Source of the DNA: Parapusillimonas granuli
Lineage (GTDB): Bacteria > Pseudomonadota > Gammaproteobacteria > Burkholderiales > Burkholderiaceae_B
Length of the DNA stretch: 64,000 nt
Assembly: GCF_013416525.1 (NCBI RefSeq)
Contig: NZ_JACCEM010000006.1
Coordinates: 124,001-188,000 of the forward strand
Direction of reading: 5' to 3'
The notes under the pieces were generated by a model. That model saw only the letters and a list, made by a program, of their open reading frames with translations. It was not told where the DNA came from and did no database searches. Shown here piece after piece: positions 36,181 to 49,500 of this stretch; position 1 is the stretch's first letter, and every line of letters starts with the position of its first letter. Position numbers and translations under genes: made by a program.

Positions 36181-37686
36181 ATGAGTAGCGAACCACCCGT
36201 CCAACCCGTCTCCGGAGAAACCGCGGAAGCCGTGCCAGCCTGGCAGCCGCCCCGCGTTTCCAAGGGGAGGGGGGGCGGTTCGTCTCCTCACGTCGAAAAA
36301 GCGCTCAAGGACGTACGGAGCAAGATCTACCCTCGCTCCGTATCGGGCATATTCGCCCGCTGGCGCATCGTCATGGTGTTCGTCACCCAGCTGATCTTCT
36401 ACGGCCTGCCCTGGCTGCAATGGAACGGGCGGCAGGCGGTGCTGTTCGACCTGGGCGCCCGGAAGTTCTACCTGTTCGGCATGGTCTTGTGGCCGCAGGA
36501 CGTCATCTATCTGTCCGTCCTGCTCGTCATCTCGGCCTTCGGCCTGTTCCTGTTCACGGCCATGGCGGGGCGGCTGTTCTGCGGGTACGCCTGTCCGCAG
36601 ACGGTCTACACCGAGATCTTCATGTGGGTCGAGCGCCACATCGAAGGCGACCGCATGGCCCGCATCCGGCTCGACGAACAGCCCTGGAGCCTGCGCAAGT
36701 TCCGCATCAAGGCCACCAAGCACATCGCCTGGATACTGATCGCCTGGTGGACCGGGTCCACCTTCATCGGCTATTTCGCGCCCATCCGCGAACTGGGCAT
36801 GGGCTTGCTGACGCTGTCCCTGGGGCCGTGGCAATGGTTCTGGATGATCTTCTACGCCGTCGCCACCTGGGGCAACGCCGGCTTCCTGCGCGAATCGGTC
36901 TGTAAATACATGTGTCCCTATGCGCGCTTCCAGAGCGTCATGGTGGACGACGACACTTTCGTGGTCACCTATGACCACGTGCGGGGCGAACCGCGCGGCG
37001 GCCGGTCGCGCAAGATCGACCACAAAGAGGCGGGCATGGGCGACTGCGTGGATTGCAGCCTGTGCGTGCAGGTCTGCCCCACGGGCATCGACATCCGCGA
37101 GGGCCTGCAGTACATGTGCATAGGCTGCGGCGCCTGCGTGGACGCCTGCGACCAGGTCATGGACAAGATGGGCTATGAACGCGGTCTGATTCGCTATACC
37201 TCCGGGCGCGCCATCACCGACCGCATGACCCAGAGCCAGGTGCGCCGCCGGATGCTGCGGCCCAGGGTGCTGGCCTATACCATCATCCTCGGAGCGATCG
37301 TGATCGCGTTCGTGGTCTCGCTCGCGACGCGCACCACGCTGCGGGTCGACGTGATCCGCGACCGGGGCGCGCTGGGCCGGGAAGTCGCCGGCGGCATGAT
37401 CGAGAACGTCTACCGGCTGCAGCTGATCAACACCTCGGAGTCGCCCGTCACGCTCGACTTCAGCGCCACGGGGCTGCCGCAGCTGTCCGTGGCGGCGGGC
37501 GACGAGGGCGGCGCCTCGGTCAGGGTGGAGGGCGCCTCCAACAAGCTGGTGCCCTTCGTGGTGCGCGCGCCGGCGGGCCAGGTGTCTCCGGGCCTGCATG
37601 AGATCGAGCTGCATGCGGTCGGCCACTATGATGAAGGGCGCGAGGCGACCGTGGTCGAGCGGTCCAGCTTCTTCGTGCCGAAATGA
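36181..37686 (+). CDS. ccoG: Cytochrome c oxidase accessory protein CcoG (RdxA/FixG)
   Basis: 501-residue membrane ferredoxin-like protein proposed to reduce copper for cbb3 assembly. Several membrane helices, with the motif CGYACPQTVYTEIFMWVE in the membrane domain. A cytosolic bacterioferredoxin segment has two cysteine clusters (CVDCSLCVQVCP and CIGCGACVDACD), and a C-terminal immunoglobulin-like periplasmic domain follows. The first 50 residues are hydrophilic and rich in Pro, Gly and Ser. Confidence 0.96.
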   Translation: MSSEPPVQPVSGETAEAVPAWQPPRVSKGRGGGSSPHVEKALKDVRSKIYPRSVSGIFARWRIVMVFVTQLIFYGLPWLQWNGRQAVLFDLGARKFYLFGMVLWPQDVIYLSVLLVISAFGLFLFTAMAGRLFCGYACPQTVYTEIFMWVERHIEGDRMARIRLDEQPWSLRKFRIKATKHIAWILIAWWTGSTFIGYFAPIRELGMGLLTLSLGPWQWFWMIFYAVATWGNAGFLRESVCKYMCPYARFQSVMVDDDTFVVTYDHVRGEPRGGRSRKIDHKEAGMGDCVDCSLCVQVCPTGIDIREGLQYMCIGCGACVDACDQVMDKMGYERGLIRYTSGRAITDRMTQSQVRRRMLRPRVLAYTIILGAIVIAFVVSLATRTTLRVDVIRDRGALGREVAGGMIENVYRLQLINTSESPVTLDFSATGLPQLSVAAGDEGGASVRVEGASNKLVPFVVRAPAGQVSPGLHEIELHAVGHYDEGREATVVERSSFFVPK

Positions 37687-37703
37687 TTTACCAGAGGTAA
37701 AAA

Positions 37704-37952
37704 ATGTCACAAATGAAAGCCGAAGCAGGCGGGTCCGAGCCCGACGGCAGGCCCTGGTGGCGCGAGCCGTGGCCCTGGATCATCATGGCCGGGCCGGCCG
37801 TCGCCATCGTGGGCTGCATCATCACCATCGTGCTGGCGGTGCAGAACTTCAGCGATCAAGCCATAGAAGACGGCGGCGTGAAGCGCGGCCTCGTCGTAAC
37901 CAAGCAGGCGCCGGCGACGGCACCCAGTGCGCCCTCTAAAGCGGAACCCTGA
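37704..37952 (+). CDS. ccoH: Short FixH/CcoH-like membrane protein
   Basis: 82 residues. WWREPWPWIIMAGPAVAIVG and the following helix match the N-terminal membrane segment of FixH/CcoH, and NFSDQAIEDGGVKRGLVV corresponds to the conserved post-helix motif (usually DDYYKEG). The periplasmic domain that normally brings FixH to about 150-170 residues is missing, replaced by a short Ala/Pro/Ser tail. GAGGTAAAA precedes the ATG. The position after ccoG is standard for ccoH, so a cbb3 assembly or stabilising role is likely. Confidence 0.8.
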   Translation: MSQMKAEAGGSEPDGRPWWREPWPWIIMAGPAVAIVGCIITIVLAVQNFSDQAIEDGGVKRGLVVTKQAPATAPSAPSKAEP

Positions 37953-37988
37953 TAAGATAATAAAAAGATCAGATCAGGAGACGTTTTC

Positions 37989-38243
37989 ATGAGGCATGTT
38001 AAGGCAATGTTGATTTTATGGCCTTCATTTCTGGTCGCGGCGGCCACCAGCGCAGCCGTGTTCGCGCTGGTCGACCCGCTGGACATCACCTTTCTTGGCC
38101 ATATACACGCCAGCCGCCAGCAGGTGTATGCGGGCGGTTTCTTCTTTTTCTGGCTGATGGCCGCGGTCTCCAGCGCACTGACTTTGCATCTTGCGCCGCG
38201 CGGCCGGCTGCTGGATGAATTCGGCGACCCCATCAACGAATGA
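37989..38243 (+). CDS. Small two-helix membrane protein at the end of the cco cluster
   Basis: 84 residues with two hydrophobic helices (about 6-27 and 48-70) separated by a loop containing DPLDITFLGHIHASRQQV; short polar ends (DEFGDPINE). CAGGAG lies before the ATG. It follows ccoH by 36 bp, in the same direction, and precedes fnr convergently. I do not recognise a characterised family. The location implies a role with cbb3 oxidase, but nothing in the sequence proves it. Confidence 0.75.
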   Translation: MRHVKAMLILWPSFLVAAATSAAVFALVDPLDITFLGHIHASRQQVYAGGFFFFWLMAAVSSALTLHLAPRGRLLDEFGDPINE

Positions 38244-38293
38244 TCGCCGGGGCGCGGCGGCGCCCGGTTCCGGCATGGGGCCCGTTGAAGGGC

Positions 38294-39022
38294 CTAGCCG
38301 CAGTCGGTGCCGGACAGCTGCCGCAGGCCTTGCATGTCCAGGATGTGCACTTCGCGCTGCTGCACGCGTATGAAGCCTTCGCGGGCAAACCGCGAAAACA
38401 GGCGGCTGACGGTTTCCAGCGTCAGGCCCAGGTAGTTGCCGATTTCTTCCCGGCTCATGCGCAGGATGAATTCGGTGGGCGAATACCCCAGCGCCGCCAG
38501 CCGCTGCGACAGGTTGATCAGGAATGCCGCCAGCCGTTGCTCGGAACGCAGCGCGCCCAGCGTCATGACGAGCTGGTGGGCGCGGTTGATTTCCTTGCTC
38601 ATCAGCCGGCGGAACTGCCACTGCAAAGAGGGCACCTGCAAGGCCAGCTGGTCCATTTCGTCGAGCCTGATCACGCAGACTTCGCTGTCTTCGAGCGCGA
38701 TGGCATGCGATACGTGGCGGTTGTCCACCAGGCCGTCCATGCCGATGATTTCGCCGGGCAGCAGAAAACCGGTGATCTGCACCTGGCCGGATGAATCTTC
38801 AAGCTGGGTTTTCAGCGAACCCGAGCGTATGCCGTAAATGGCTTCGGTCTTGTCGCCGAGGTGAAAAAGCGCTTTCCCCTTGGGGATGCGGATGCGTTCC
38901 TTGACGAGTTCGTCGAGCTTAGAGACCTCGCTTCGCGGCATTCCCAGGGGCAGGCATATTTCGTTGAGCATGCATGTGGAACAATGCGTGGACTCTGGCG
39001 TAACGGCGATCTTCTTTTGCAT
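38294..39022 (-). CDS. fnr: FNR-family oxygen-sensing transcription regulator (BTR-like)
   Basis: 242-residue Crp/FNR regulator. The 4Fe-4S ligands are C14, C17, C23 and C116, the same spacing as in E. coli FNR (20, 23, 29, 122), so oxygen sensing is expected. The C-terminal helix-turn-helix SREEIGNYLGLTLETVSRLF has the E-x-x-S-R contact residues for TTGAT sites. It closely resembles Bordetella BTR. It lies next to ccoNOQP, which has a perfect FNR box, and a variant box sits in its own promoter region. Confidence 0.96.
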   Translation of the reverse strand: MQKKIAVTPESTHCSTCMLNEICLPLGMPRSEVSKLDELVKERIRIPKGKALFHLGDKTEAIYGIRSGSLKTQLEDSSGQVQITGFLLPGEIIGMDGLVDNRHVSHAIALEDSEVCVIRLDEMDQLALQVPSLQWQFRRLMSKEINRAHQLVMTLGALRSEQRLAAFLINLSQRLAALGYSPTEFILRMSREEIGNYLGLTLETVSRLFSRFAREGFIRVQQREVHILDMQGLRQLSGTDCG

Positions 39023-39087
39023 ACGATCGTCCCGAGGACGAAAAAAAACCTATTGTAGGCGGTATTTAGGGGAAATCTGCACGGCTT

Positions 39088-39101
39088 TTGACATGAGTCA
39101 A
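39088..39101 (-). promoter_or_regulatory. Variant FNR-type dyad upstream of fnr
   Basis: TTGAC-ATGA-GTCAA, a perfect dyad differing from the FNR consensus only at the innermost base of each half-site. It lies 66 bp before the fnr start codon. Candidate autoregulatory or Crp/FNR-paralogue site. Confidence 0.6.
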
Positions 39102-39153
39102 AAGTCAAGGGGTGCATAGATGGTTAAATGACACACTATCTGCGTGCATTTCG

Positions 39154-40062
39154 CTAATTCGCATCCCAGTAAGAGGACTGCGCATAGGTGGACTTTAGCA
39201 TATCGACGAAGGCCCTCACCCGCAGCGGCAGGTGGCGGCGTTCGGGCAGCATGGCGAAGATTCCATTCGCGGGGGCTGCATATTCGTCCAGTACGCTGAC
39301 CAGCCGGCCGGCTTCCAGGTCTTCGCGCACTTCCCACAGCGACCGCCAGGCCAGCCCGACGCCGTCCAGCGTCCATTGGTGCAGCACGGAGCCGTCGCTG
39401 CAAGCCATATTGCCCTTGACCCGTATCGCGCGCACTTCGCCGTCCTGGCGCAGCAGCCACCCGCGCGCCTGGTTTCCCTGGTTGCCGAAAGACAGGCAGT
39501 TGTGCTGGGCCAGGTCGCCGGGCAGCCGTGGAACGCCATGCACCTTGAGGTATTCCGGAGCCGCCACGATGACGCGCTTGTTGTCCGCCAGGCGCAGCCC
39601 GACGATTTGCGAGTCGTCCAGGTCGCCTATGCGTATGGCGCAATCGTAGCGTTCTTCGATCAGGTCGACCAGGCGGTCGCTCAGGTCCAGCGAGATCGTC
39701 ATGTTGGGGTGGCGCTTGATGAACGCCGGCAGCAGGGGCGCGACGTGGCGCCGCCCGAAGCCCGCGGGCGCGGTCACGCGCAAGTGGCCGCTGGGGTCGA
39801 TGCCGCCTTGGCTGATGCGCGCTTCGGTCTCATTCAGGTCACGGAGTATGCGCTGCGCTTCTTCGAGGAACGCTTCGCCCTCCGAGGTGAGGGACAGGCG
39901 GCGGGTGGAGCGCAGCAGCAGTTTGATGCCCAGGCGTTCTTCCAGCGCATTGATGCGCCGGCCTATCATGGCCGGCGCAACGCCTTCGGCGCGCGCGGCG
40001 GCCGAGAGGCTGCCGAGCGTGGCGACGGCCACGAAGCTTTCGAGTTGTTTGAACTTGCCCAT
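39154..40062 (-). CDS. LysR-family transcriptional regulator
   Basis: 302 residues from ATG 40062 (MGKFKQLESFVAVATLGSLS). It has an N-terminal winged helix-turn-helix (SAAARAEGVAPAMIGRRINALEERLG) and a LysR substrate-binding domain containing HLRVTAPAGFGRRHVAPLLP. That sequence resembles the CrgA/DmlR-like subgroup. A GTG 14 codons upstream is possible but less like the family. It is divergent from clpB with 157 bp between starts; its target and effector are not evident. Confidence 0.9.
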   Translation of the reverse strand: MGKFKQLESFVAVATLGSLSAAARAEGVAPAMIGRRINALEERLGIKLLLRSTRRLSLTSEGEAFLEEAQRILRDLNETEARISQGGIDPSGHLRVTAPAGFGRRHVAPLLPAFIKRHPNMTISLDLSDRLVDLIEERYDCAIRIGDLDDSQIVGLRLADNKRVIVAAPEYLKVHGVPRLPGDLAQHNCLSFGNQGNQARGWLLRQDGEVRAIRVKGNMACSDGSVLHQWTLDGVGLAWRSLWEVREDLEAGRLVSVLDEYAAPANGIFAMLPERRHLPLRVRAFVDMLKSTYAQSSYWDAN

Positions 40063-40148
40063 GCAAAATGGTGGTGAGCGGGGCGGCGCCGGGGTGGCCG
40101 CCACGGCCAGTATAGTAGCAGAGCGGGGGGCGCGGCTTGCCTTGGCGC

Positions 40149-40177
40149 CTTGAAATCACGGCATTTGGCCCTACATA
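40149..40177 (+). promoter_or_regulatory. Sigma-32-like heat-shock promoter of clpB
   Basis: CTTGAAA (40149-40155), 13-bp spacer, CCCTACATA (40169-40177), close to the heat-shock consensus CTTGAAA-N11-16-CCCCATnT. About 43 bp before the clpB ATG. Confidence 0.7.
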
Positions 40178-40219
40178 GACATCATTCGAGCCACGCTCTC
40201 ACCCAATCAAGACACGACT

Positions 40220-42814
<2,595 letters not shown>

Positions 42815-42866
42815 TCAGCGACGGCGGAGCCGGGCCCGAGGGCCGGTTCTCCGTTGCCTGGAAAAG

Positions 42867-42901
42867 AAAGGGGGCGGACTCGCAATGGGTCCGCCCCCTT
42901 T
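42867..42901. terminator. Bidirectional terminator between clpB and queH
   Basis: 13-bp perfect stem AAAGGGGGCGGAC / GTCCGCCCCCTTT with a 9-base loop. A-rich sequence on the left gives a T-rich run on the minus strand for queH; the plus-strand T run is only three bases. Confidence 0.85.
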
Positions 42902-42922
42902 CGCCGTGCGCGTCGACAGGAC

Positions 42923-43588
42923 CTAAAGCTCGTCCTTCCCGTAGAACTTCACCCCGATATGGATCCGCTCCCGCCCCTGCGCCCGCCGATGCCGATTCGT
43001 ATCCCGCAAAGAATACACACAGCCGCAGTATTCCTGCTGATAGAAATTCTCGCGCTTGCTGATTTCGATCATTCGGGCCGAGCCCCCGCCCTTGCGCCAG
43101 TTGTAAGTCCAATAGATGAGCTCCGGATAGCGCGCCGCCGCGCGCTCGCCGCAGCCGTTGATCTGGTTCATGTCCTTCCAGCGCGAAATGCCCAGCGAAC
43201 TCGTGATCGTGTCGAAACCATGTTCGTGCGCATACAGCGCCGTGCGCTCGAAGCGCATGTCGAAGCAGACCGTGCAGCGCGCGCCGCGTTCCGGTTCGTT
43301 TTCCAGGCCCTTGACCCGCTCGAACCAGTTGTCGCGGTCGTAGTCCGCATCGATGAACTCGATGCCGTGCCGCTCGGCGAAACGGATGTTCTCGTTCTTG
43401 CGGATCTCGTATTCACGGTCCGGATGAATGTTCGGATTGTAGAAATAAATCGAATACTCGATGCCGGACGCCGTCATGGCTTCCATGACCTCGCCGGAAC
43501 AGGGGGCGCAGCAGGAGTGCAGCAAGACTTTCTTGCGGCCTTGGGGTAGCGTCAGCTTGGGGCGTTCGGTGGTGGTCGTCATGGGCAA
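42923..43588 (-). CDS. queH: Epoxyqueuosine reductase QueH
   Basis: Catalyses the last step of queuosine formation, reducing epoxyqueuosine in tRNA; the non-orthologous replacement of QueG. 221 residues with the DUF208 cysteine motifs: [25 protein letters not shown] and [13 protein letters not shown], which bind an iron-sulfur cluster and a metal. Starts [11 protein letters not shown]; a second ATG two codons in is possible. Monocistronic between glnE (same strand, downstream direction) and the clpB terminator. Confidence 0.93.
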   Translation of the reverse strand: MPMTTTTERPKLTLPQGRKKVLLHSCCAPCSGEVMEAMTASGIEYSIYFYNPNIHPDREYEIRKNENIRFAERHGIEFIDADYDRDNWFERVKGLENEPERGARCTVCFDMRFERTALYAHEHGFDTITSSLGISRWKDMNQINGCGERAAARYPELIYWTYNWRKGGGSARMIEISKRENFYQQEYCGCVYSLRDTNRHRRAQGRERIHIGVKFYGKDEL

Positions 43589-43639
43589 ACATGCGCCGCC
43601 TGCAAGGCGAGGCGCTGGTGAAACAGGTAAAGAGTCATT

Positions 43640-46414
43640 TTAGTCCCCTATGACCAGATTCCAAAGCGCCATCACGGCGGCGCGCTCTTGGGTCAGGCGG
43701 TCGCTGGGCAGGCGCGCCTTTTCGGCGCCCTGCAGCCGCAGCGCGTGCTGCTGCCGGCGGAATTCCCGGTAGGCGTCGGCCGCTTGTTCGGCCAGGTCCG
43801 CGGGGATCAGCCCCGCTTCCGCCGCCAGGCGCAGCAGGGCGATGTTGCCCAGGTTGCCCAGCAGCACCGGATGCCGCCGGGCATGGCACAAAACCAGGTA
43901 CTGGGTGATGAACTCGACGTCGACCATGCCTCCGCGGTCGTGCTTCAGGTCGAAGTCGGGCGTGCGGTTGGGGTGGCCGGCGCTGATCTTGTCGCGCATG
44001 CCGCGCACTTCGTTCTTGAAGGCTTCCGGGTCGCGCGGCTGCAGCAGAATGCGCTCGCGGATCGCGTCGAAGCGCTTGCCGATGGCGGGGTCCCCCACCA
44101 CGAAGCGCGCGCGGGTGATGGCCTGGTGCTCCCAGGCCCAGGCCTGCTTGGTTTGATATTCCTCGAAGGCGTCGACGGGGATGGCGATCAGGCCGGCCTC
44201 GCCGTCGGGGCGGAGCCGCAGGTCGATCTCGTACAGGCGGCCCGAGGACGTCATGGTCGACAGCCAGGACACCATGCGCCGGCCCAGCTTGACATAGGTC
44301 TCGCCGGCTTCGTCGCCCGAGCCGTCGTAAAGGAAGACGAGGTCCAGGTCGGAGGCATAGCCGAGCTCCTTGCCGCCCAGCCTGCCGTAGGCGATGATGC
44401 CGAAACGCGGCTCGGGAAAGGGGGCGGCATGCCCGCGGGGCTGGACCAGCGGCCACACCCGCCGTATGGTTTCACCCAGCATCATGTCCGCGAGCGCGGA
44501 CAGCTGGTCGGCCAGTTGCTCCACCGTCAGCACGCCTTCCAGGTCCTGGGCCAGCAGCTGGAAAGTGACCTGGTGCTGGATGTCGCGCATCAGGTTCATT
44601 TGCTGTTCCACGTCGGGGCTGCCGTCGGGCAGGGCGCAGGCGTCCAGCTCGCGCCGCATCTGGGCGGAAATCTGCGTGAAGTCCGTCGGTTCCAGCAAGG
44701 AATGCCATTCGATCAGGCTGTCCAGCAGCAAGGGGTAGCGGCGCAGGTATTCCGATGCCCACGGGCTGGCGCTGACGATGCGCGCGACGCGGGCCAGGGT
44801 TTCGGGGTATTCCGCAAGCAGGGCCAGGTAGGCGCTGCGCTGGGCGATGTGTTCGATCAGCTCCAGCAGACGGGTGGCCGTGGTGGCCGGCTGCCCGGTT
44901 TTGCCGGCCATGGCGATCAGCGCCGGCAGCAGCTTTTCCACCCGCTTGCGGCTGCTGGGCGGCAGGCTGCGAATGCGGTGGCTGTCCAGCAGGGCGTCCA
45001 CCTGGCGCTGGATGTCCTCGGCGCCGTCCCCCAGGTGCGTGCGCAGGTGCTCCGCGAGGCTGGGGCAGGGCGCTTCGAGGCCGTGCCGGCCGCCGTCGCC
45101 CTCGGCCTCGCCCATGCCCGCGATGCGGAAGGCGTCGCGGAAAGTCCGGGCGACGAAGGCGCGGTGGTCCGCCAGCGCGCGGTCGAAGTCGCCGCGCGCC
45201 ATGCCCATGGCGTCGGCCAGGGCGTCGCAGCCGCGCTCGTCGGACGGCAGCAGGTGCGTCTGTTCGTCTTCCCGGTATTGCAGCAGGTGCTCCACGCGGC
45301 GCAGGTAGCGGTAGGCGGAGCCCAGGCCCGCCGCGACGTCGGCGGCCAGGACGCCCGCTGCGACCTGTTTTTCCATGGCGGCCAGCAGGCCGCGCTGCTG
45401 CAGGGAAGGCATGCGCCCGCCCCGGATGAGCTGGTTCAATTGCACGACGAATTCGATTTCCCGGATGCCGCCGTCCCCGAGCTTGATGTTGTGCACGGTG
45501 TCGATGCCCGTGCGCGCGAGCGCCCGGCGCTGCCAGTCCTGCCGTATGCGTTCGCGCAGGCCGCGCAGGGCGGCAAGCGCGTCGAAATCGAAATACTTGC
45601 GGTAGACGAAAGGCGTCCTGAGGGATTCCAGCTGCGCCCATTGGGCGGAAGGGTCGCTGCCGTCGAAGGCGCGGCACGGAATGACGCGGCCCTTCAGCCA
45701 GGCATAGCGTTCCCATTCGCGCCCCTGGACGACGAGATAGTTCTCCAGCGCTTCCAGGCTCCAGGCCGGCGGGCCCGCGTCCCCGTCGGGGCGCAGGCGC
45801 AGGTCGGTGCGGAACACCTGGCCGTCCGCGTCGATTTCCGACAGCACCGGCATCATGCGCTGGGTGACGCGCCCGTAGAATTCATGATGGCTGATCTTGC
45901 GCCGGCCGGCGGTCTCGCCTTCCTCGCCATAGAGCATGATGAGGTCGATGTCGGAGGACACGTTCAGTTCTTTGCCGCCCAGCTTGCCCATGCCGACGAT
46001 GATCATCTCCTGGGGCCTGCCGGTGGACGGGTCGATGGGCACGCCGTGCGTTTCGGCCAGGCCGGCCGCGACGCTTCTGTAAGCCTGCGCGATGGCGAGA
46101 TCGGCCAGCGCCGTCATGGCGCCGACGACTTCCTGCAGGTCGGCCGCGGCGTTGAGGTCGCGCACCATCGCGCAATAGAACACCCGCTCGCGCAGCTTGC
46201 GCAACACCCGCTTCAGGTCGGCGACCGGAACCACGCCGCCGGGCCCGGCGGCCGTGCCGCATAATTCGTGGAACCAGCCGGCGATGCCTTGCCGGGTCAG
46301 CGGCTGCGCGGCCGCGGCTTCGAGCCATGTTCCAAAGCTGGTGTGGGCATCGGTCTTGCGGCGCAGGGCGCCGGACCAGCGCAGGGCGCGCTCTAATATA
46401 ATGGCTGAAGGCAT
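43640..46414 (-). CDS. glnE: Bifunctional glutamine synthetase adenylyltransferase/adenylyl-removing enzyme
   Basis: Adjusts glutamine synthetase activity by adding or removing AMP in response to PII. 924 residues with two nucleotidyltransferase domains. The N-terminal adenylyl-removing domain has [20 protein letters not shown], and the C-terminal transferase domain has [22 protein letters not shown]-uridylyltransferase-like helical linkers separate them. It is divergent from the YhdP-type gene (104 bp). gdhA, another nitrogen-assimilation gene, lies 4 kb away. Confidence 0.96.
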   Translation of the reverse strand: MPSAIILERALRWSGALRRKTDAHTSFGTWLEAAAAQPLTRQGIAGWFHELCGTAAGPGGVVPVADLKRVLRKLRERVFYCAMVRDLNAAADLQEVVGAMTALADLAIAQAYRSVAAGLAETHGVPIDPSTGRPQEMIIVGMGKLGGKELNVSSDIDLIMLYGEEGETAGRRKISHHEFYGRVTQRMMPVLSEIDADGQVFRTDLRLRPDGDAGPPAWSLEALENYLVVQGREWERYAWLKGRVIPCRAFDGSDPSAQWAQLESLRTPFVYRKYFDFDALAALRGLRERIRQDWQRRALARTGIDTVHNIKLGDGGIREIEFVVQLNQLIRGGRMPSLQQRGLLAAMEKQVAAGVLAADVAAGLGSAYRYLRRVEHLLQYREDEQTHLLPSDERGCDALADAMGMARGDFDRALADHRAFVARTFRDAFRIAGMGEAEGDGGRHGLEAPCPSLAEHLRTHLGDGAEDIQRQVDALLDSHRIRSLPPSSRKRVEKLLPALIAMAGKTGQPATTATRLLELIEHIAQRSAYLALLAEYPETLARVARIVSASPWASEYLRRYPLLLDSLIEWHSLLEPTDFTQISAQMRRELDACALPDGSPDVEQQMNLMRDIQHQVTFQLLAQDLEGVLTVEQLADQLSALADMMLGETIRRVWPLVQPRGHAAPFPEPRFGIIAYGRLGGKELGYASDLDLVFLYDGSGDEAGETYVKLGRRMVSWLSTMTSSGRLYEIDLRLRPDGEAGLIAIPVDAFEEYQTKQAWAWEHQAITRARFVVGDPAIGKRFDAIRERILLQPRDPEAFKNEVRGMRDKISAGHPNRTPDFDLKHDRGGMVDVEFITQYLVLCHARRHPVLLGNLGNIALLRLAAEAGLIPADLAEQAADAYREFRRQQHALRLQGAEKARLPSDRLTQERAAVMALWNLVIGD

Positions 46415-46518
46415 CGGCTGAGTGGAATGCGATAACGCTCGAAACAGAAAAATGGCTGATCAACGGCAAGATACCGCAAATGTTATTGTTCTGGATAGTG
46501 TCCTGAATCGGAAGTCCG

Positions 46519-49500
46519 ATGGCTAAAGAATATCGGGAACCTCGGCGCCACGCATGGCTCCGGGTTCCCGCCGCCTTCCTGAAGCTGGCTCTCAGAACAG
46601 CGTTGCTTGCCTATTTCGCGCTTGCCGTGCTGGTGCTCGCCGTCCGCTACTGGGTGCTGCCCAACATCGACCGCTGGCGCGAGCCCATAGCGGAGCAGCT
46701 GTCGGCGGCGCTGGAAATGCGGGTGGGGCTGGGCGAGATCCGCGCCCAATGGAAAGGCCTGAATCCCAGTTTCGACATCGAAAACGTGGTCATCTCGCAC
46801 CCCGAACGCGGCCGCCTGCTGGCGCTGCCCGCGGTCCACGGGACGCTCAGCTGGCGCAGCCTATTCTCTTTCGAGCCCCGCTTCCTGGCGCTGACCGCGG
46901 ACGGCGTCGACCTGACCTTGCGGCGCGACGCCGGGAAGCAGCTGCACGTGCTGGGGCGGGCCATCGGCGGCGATGCCGCGGCCCAGGCGGACGAAGGCGG
47001 GCGCGATGCATTTTTCAGCTGGCTGCTGGCTCAGCGCGGCATCACCTTGCGCCATGCCAAGATCCGCTGGCTCGACGAGCACAAAGCGGCGCCGCCCCTG
47101 GTGCTGGAAGACGTCACCCTGATCGTCCAGAACCAGCGCAGCGACCACCAGTTCTCTTTGACGGCCAGGCCGCCCGCGGCCTTGGGCGGCGCCCTGGACC
47201 TGCGCGGGCGGCTGGCCAGCACGTTCTCGCGGGAGCGGGCGTTTCGCCCGTCCGACCTCAGGGGCGAGCTCTACCTGGGCCTGGAAGACCTGCGCCCCGC
47301 GAGCTGGACGCCCTGGGTCGACATGCCGCCGCATTTCGGAACCGACCGGCTGTCCACCCGCAGCTGGCTGCGGTTCGCCGACGGAAAAATCCAGCGCATC
47401 GCCTCGGACACCTCGGTTGCCGACGGCCATTGGTCCTTGCCCGAAGGCGGCGACGTCCGGGCGCGCGCGGTCCGGCTGCATGTGAACGGATCCTGGGATT
47501 CCTACCAGAAGGTGTTCCATGGCCGCCCCGGCGCGGCGGGCGCCGCCTCGCCCATCGATTATCGTCTTTGGATGCAGGGCCTGGACCTGCGCATGCCCGA
47601 GCTGTTCGAGCACGCCATCGCGGTCGACCAAGTGGACGCCGACGGCAGCATCGAAGAGGCCGAGGGCGGCGCACTGCGGCTGCGCGCCCGGTCTTTGCGC
47701 GTGCAGAACCGGGATGTCGACGCCACGCTCAGCGGAACCTGGCGCGAGGGCGGCGACGGGGCCGCCGGCCTGGTCGACGTGCAGGGCCGGATCAGCCGGG
47801 CCATGATAGAAGCGATCGACGAATACATGCCCAAGACCGTGGATTTCGACGCCCGGGACTGGATGGCCAAGGGCCTGCTGGCGGGCACCATCCGCGACGC
47901 CGGCGTGGTGCTCAAGGGCGATCTCGAACACTTTCCTTTCGGCGACGAGCCCGGCAAGGGCGACTTCCGTATCGACGGCAGCTACCACGGGGCGGTCATC
48001 GACTACTTGCCGGCCGAAGGCAAAGAGCCGGGCTGGCCGCGGCTGGCCGACATGGACGGCAGGCTGGCGCTGCATCGCGTCGATCTGCGGCTGTTTGCCG
48101 AACGGGCCACGATGCTGCCCCAGCCGGGGCTGCCCATCGAGTTGAAGGGCATCGAGGCGCGCATCGCCAACCTCGAGCGGGACTCCGTGCTGGAGGTGCA
48201 AGGGCATACCGCCGCGAAGGCGGACGCCTACCTGGCGCTGGTCCGGCATTCCCCGCTGGGCAAGATGCTGGACGGTCTGCTGGACGAGGCGCGCGCCACC
48301 GGCGAATGGGAAGTCCCCCTGGCCATGTCCCTGCCGCTGGTGGACGGCCGGGACGGCGCGGTGAAGGGCGAGGTCCGTTTTTCCGGCGGCGAGTTCCAGC
48401 CCATGCCCGAGATGCCGGCCTTCAGGCGCTTGAGCGGCGCCCTGGCCTTCACGGAAACCGACATCCAGGCCGCGGACCTGAAGGGCGAATTCCTGGGCGG
48501 CCCGGTCGCCGTCGGCGGCGGCGTGGGCGGCGGCGCCAAAGGCCTGGCGTTCCGCGGCAAGGCGAGCGCCGCGGCGCTGGAAAGGCACGTAGGCCTGCGC
48601 GGCATGAAGCGCCTGTCCGGCGACTTCGCCTATGACGCCGTCCTGCAGCGCAGCAAGGCCGGCGATCTTTCCCTGGCGGTGAGCACCGACATGCAGGGCC
48701 TGGCCCTGGACTTCCCGCCCCCGCTGGGCAAGCCGGCGGGCCAGGCGCTGCCTTTGCGCGCCAGCTGGAAGCGCCAGGCGGCGGGGGGCGACATGGGCTT
48801 GAGCCTGACCCTGGGCGGCGACGTCGAGGCCTTGTTCCTGCATCGCGAGCGCGGCAAGAGCTCCAGCTATTTCCATGCCGGCTTCGTGGGCCTGCGGCAG
48901 GAGATCCAGATGCCGATGCAAGGCCTGGCGCTGGACTTGCGCTATCCCGCCGTCGACCTCGATGCCTGGCACCGGGTCGCCCAGGACTTTTCCACCGAGC
49001 TTGCGCCGGCGTCCGCGCCCGCGCGCGATCAGAGCCGGGGCCGCCCCCTGCTGCCGGACGTGACCCAGGTCAGGCTGCAGTCGGGCCAGGCCCGGGTGCA
49101 AGGCCTGACCCTGGACGAGCTGAACTTCACCGCCCGCCAGCCCGAGGCGCAGCAATGGCGTGTCGACGTCAGTTCCAAACAGACCGCGGGGACGCTGTAC
49201 TGGAAGGAGGCGCAAGGGCGGATCGCCGGCCGCGTGGACGCCCGTTTCGACCGGCTGTCGCTGGGCGCCGACGACGCCGAGGACGAGTCCGGCGACGATG
49301 ACGGCGACAGCTTCCAGGTGGACGACGAGTTCGACATTCCGGCCATCGACCTGCGCGTCAATGAGCTGCGCCTGTACGGCAGGCACGTGGGCGCGCTGTC
49401 CCTGGTGGGGGTGAACCAGTCCAGGGGGCGGCTCTGGCGCCTGGATGAAATGAAGGTCTCCAGCCCCCATGCGGCGCTGGAAGGCAGCGGGCTGTGGCGT

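Noticed and set aside
35308-37710. 800-codon minus-strand frame across ccoP and ccoG
   Set aside because: It lies opposite two genes with unmistakable haem and iron-sulfur motifs; composition is antisense-like.
46861-49470. Long open frame on the minus strand opposite the YhdP-type gene
   Set aside because: His/Gln/Gly/Ala-rich composition typical of antisense reading of GC-rich genes; the plus-strand gene has clear domains.
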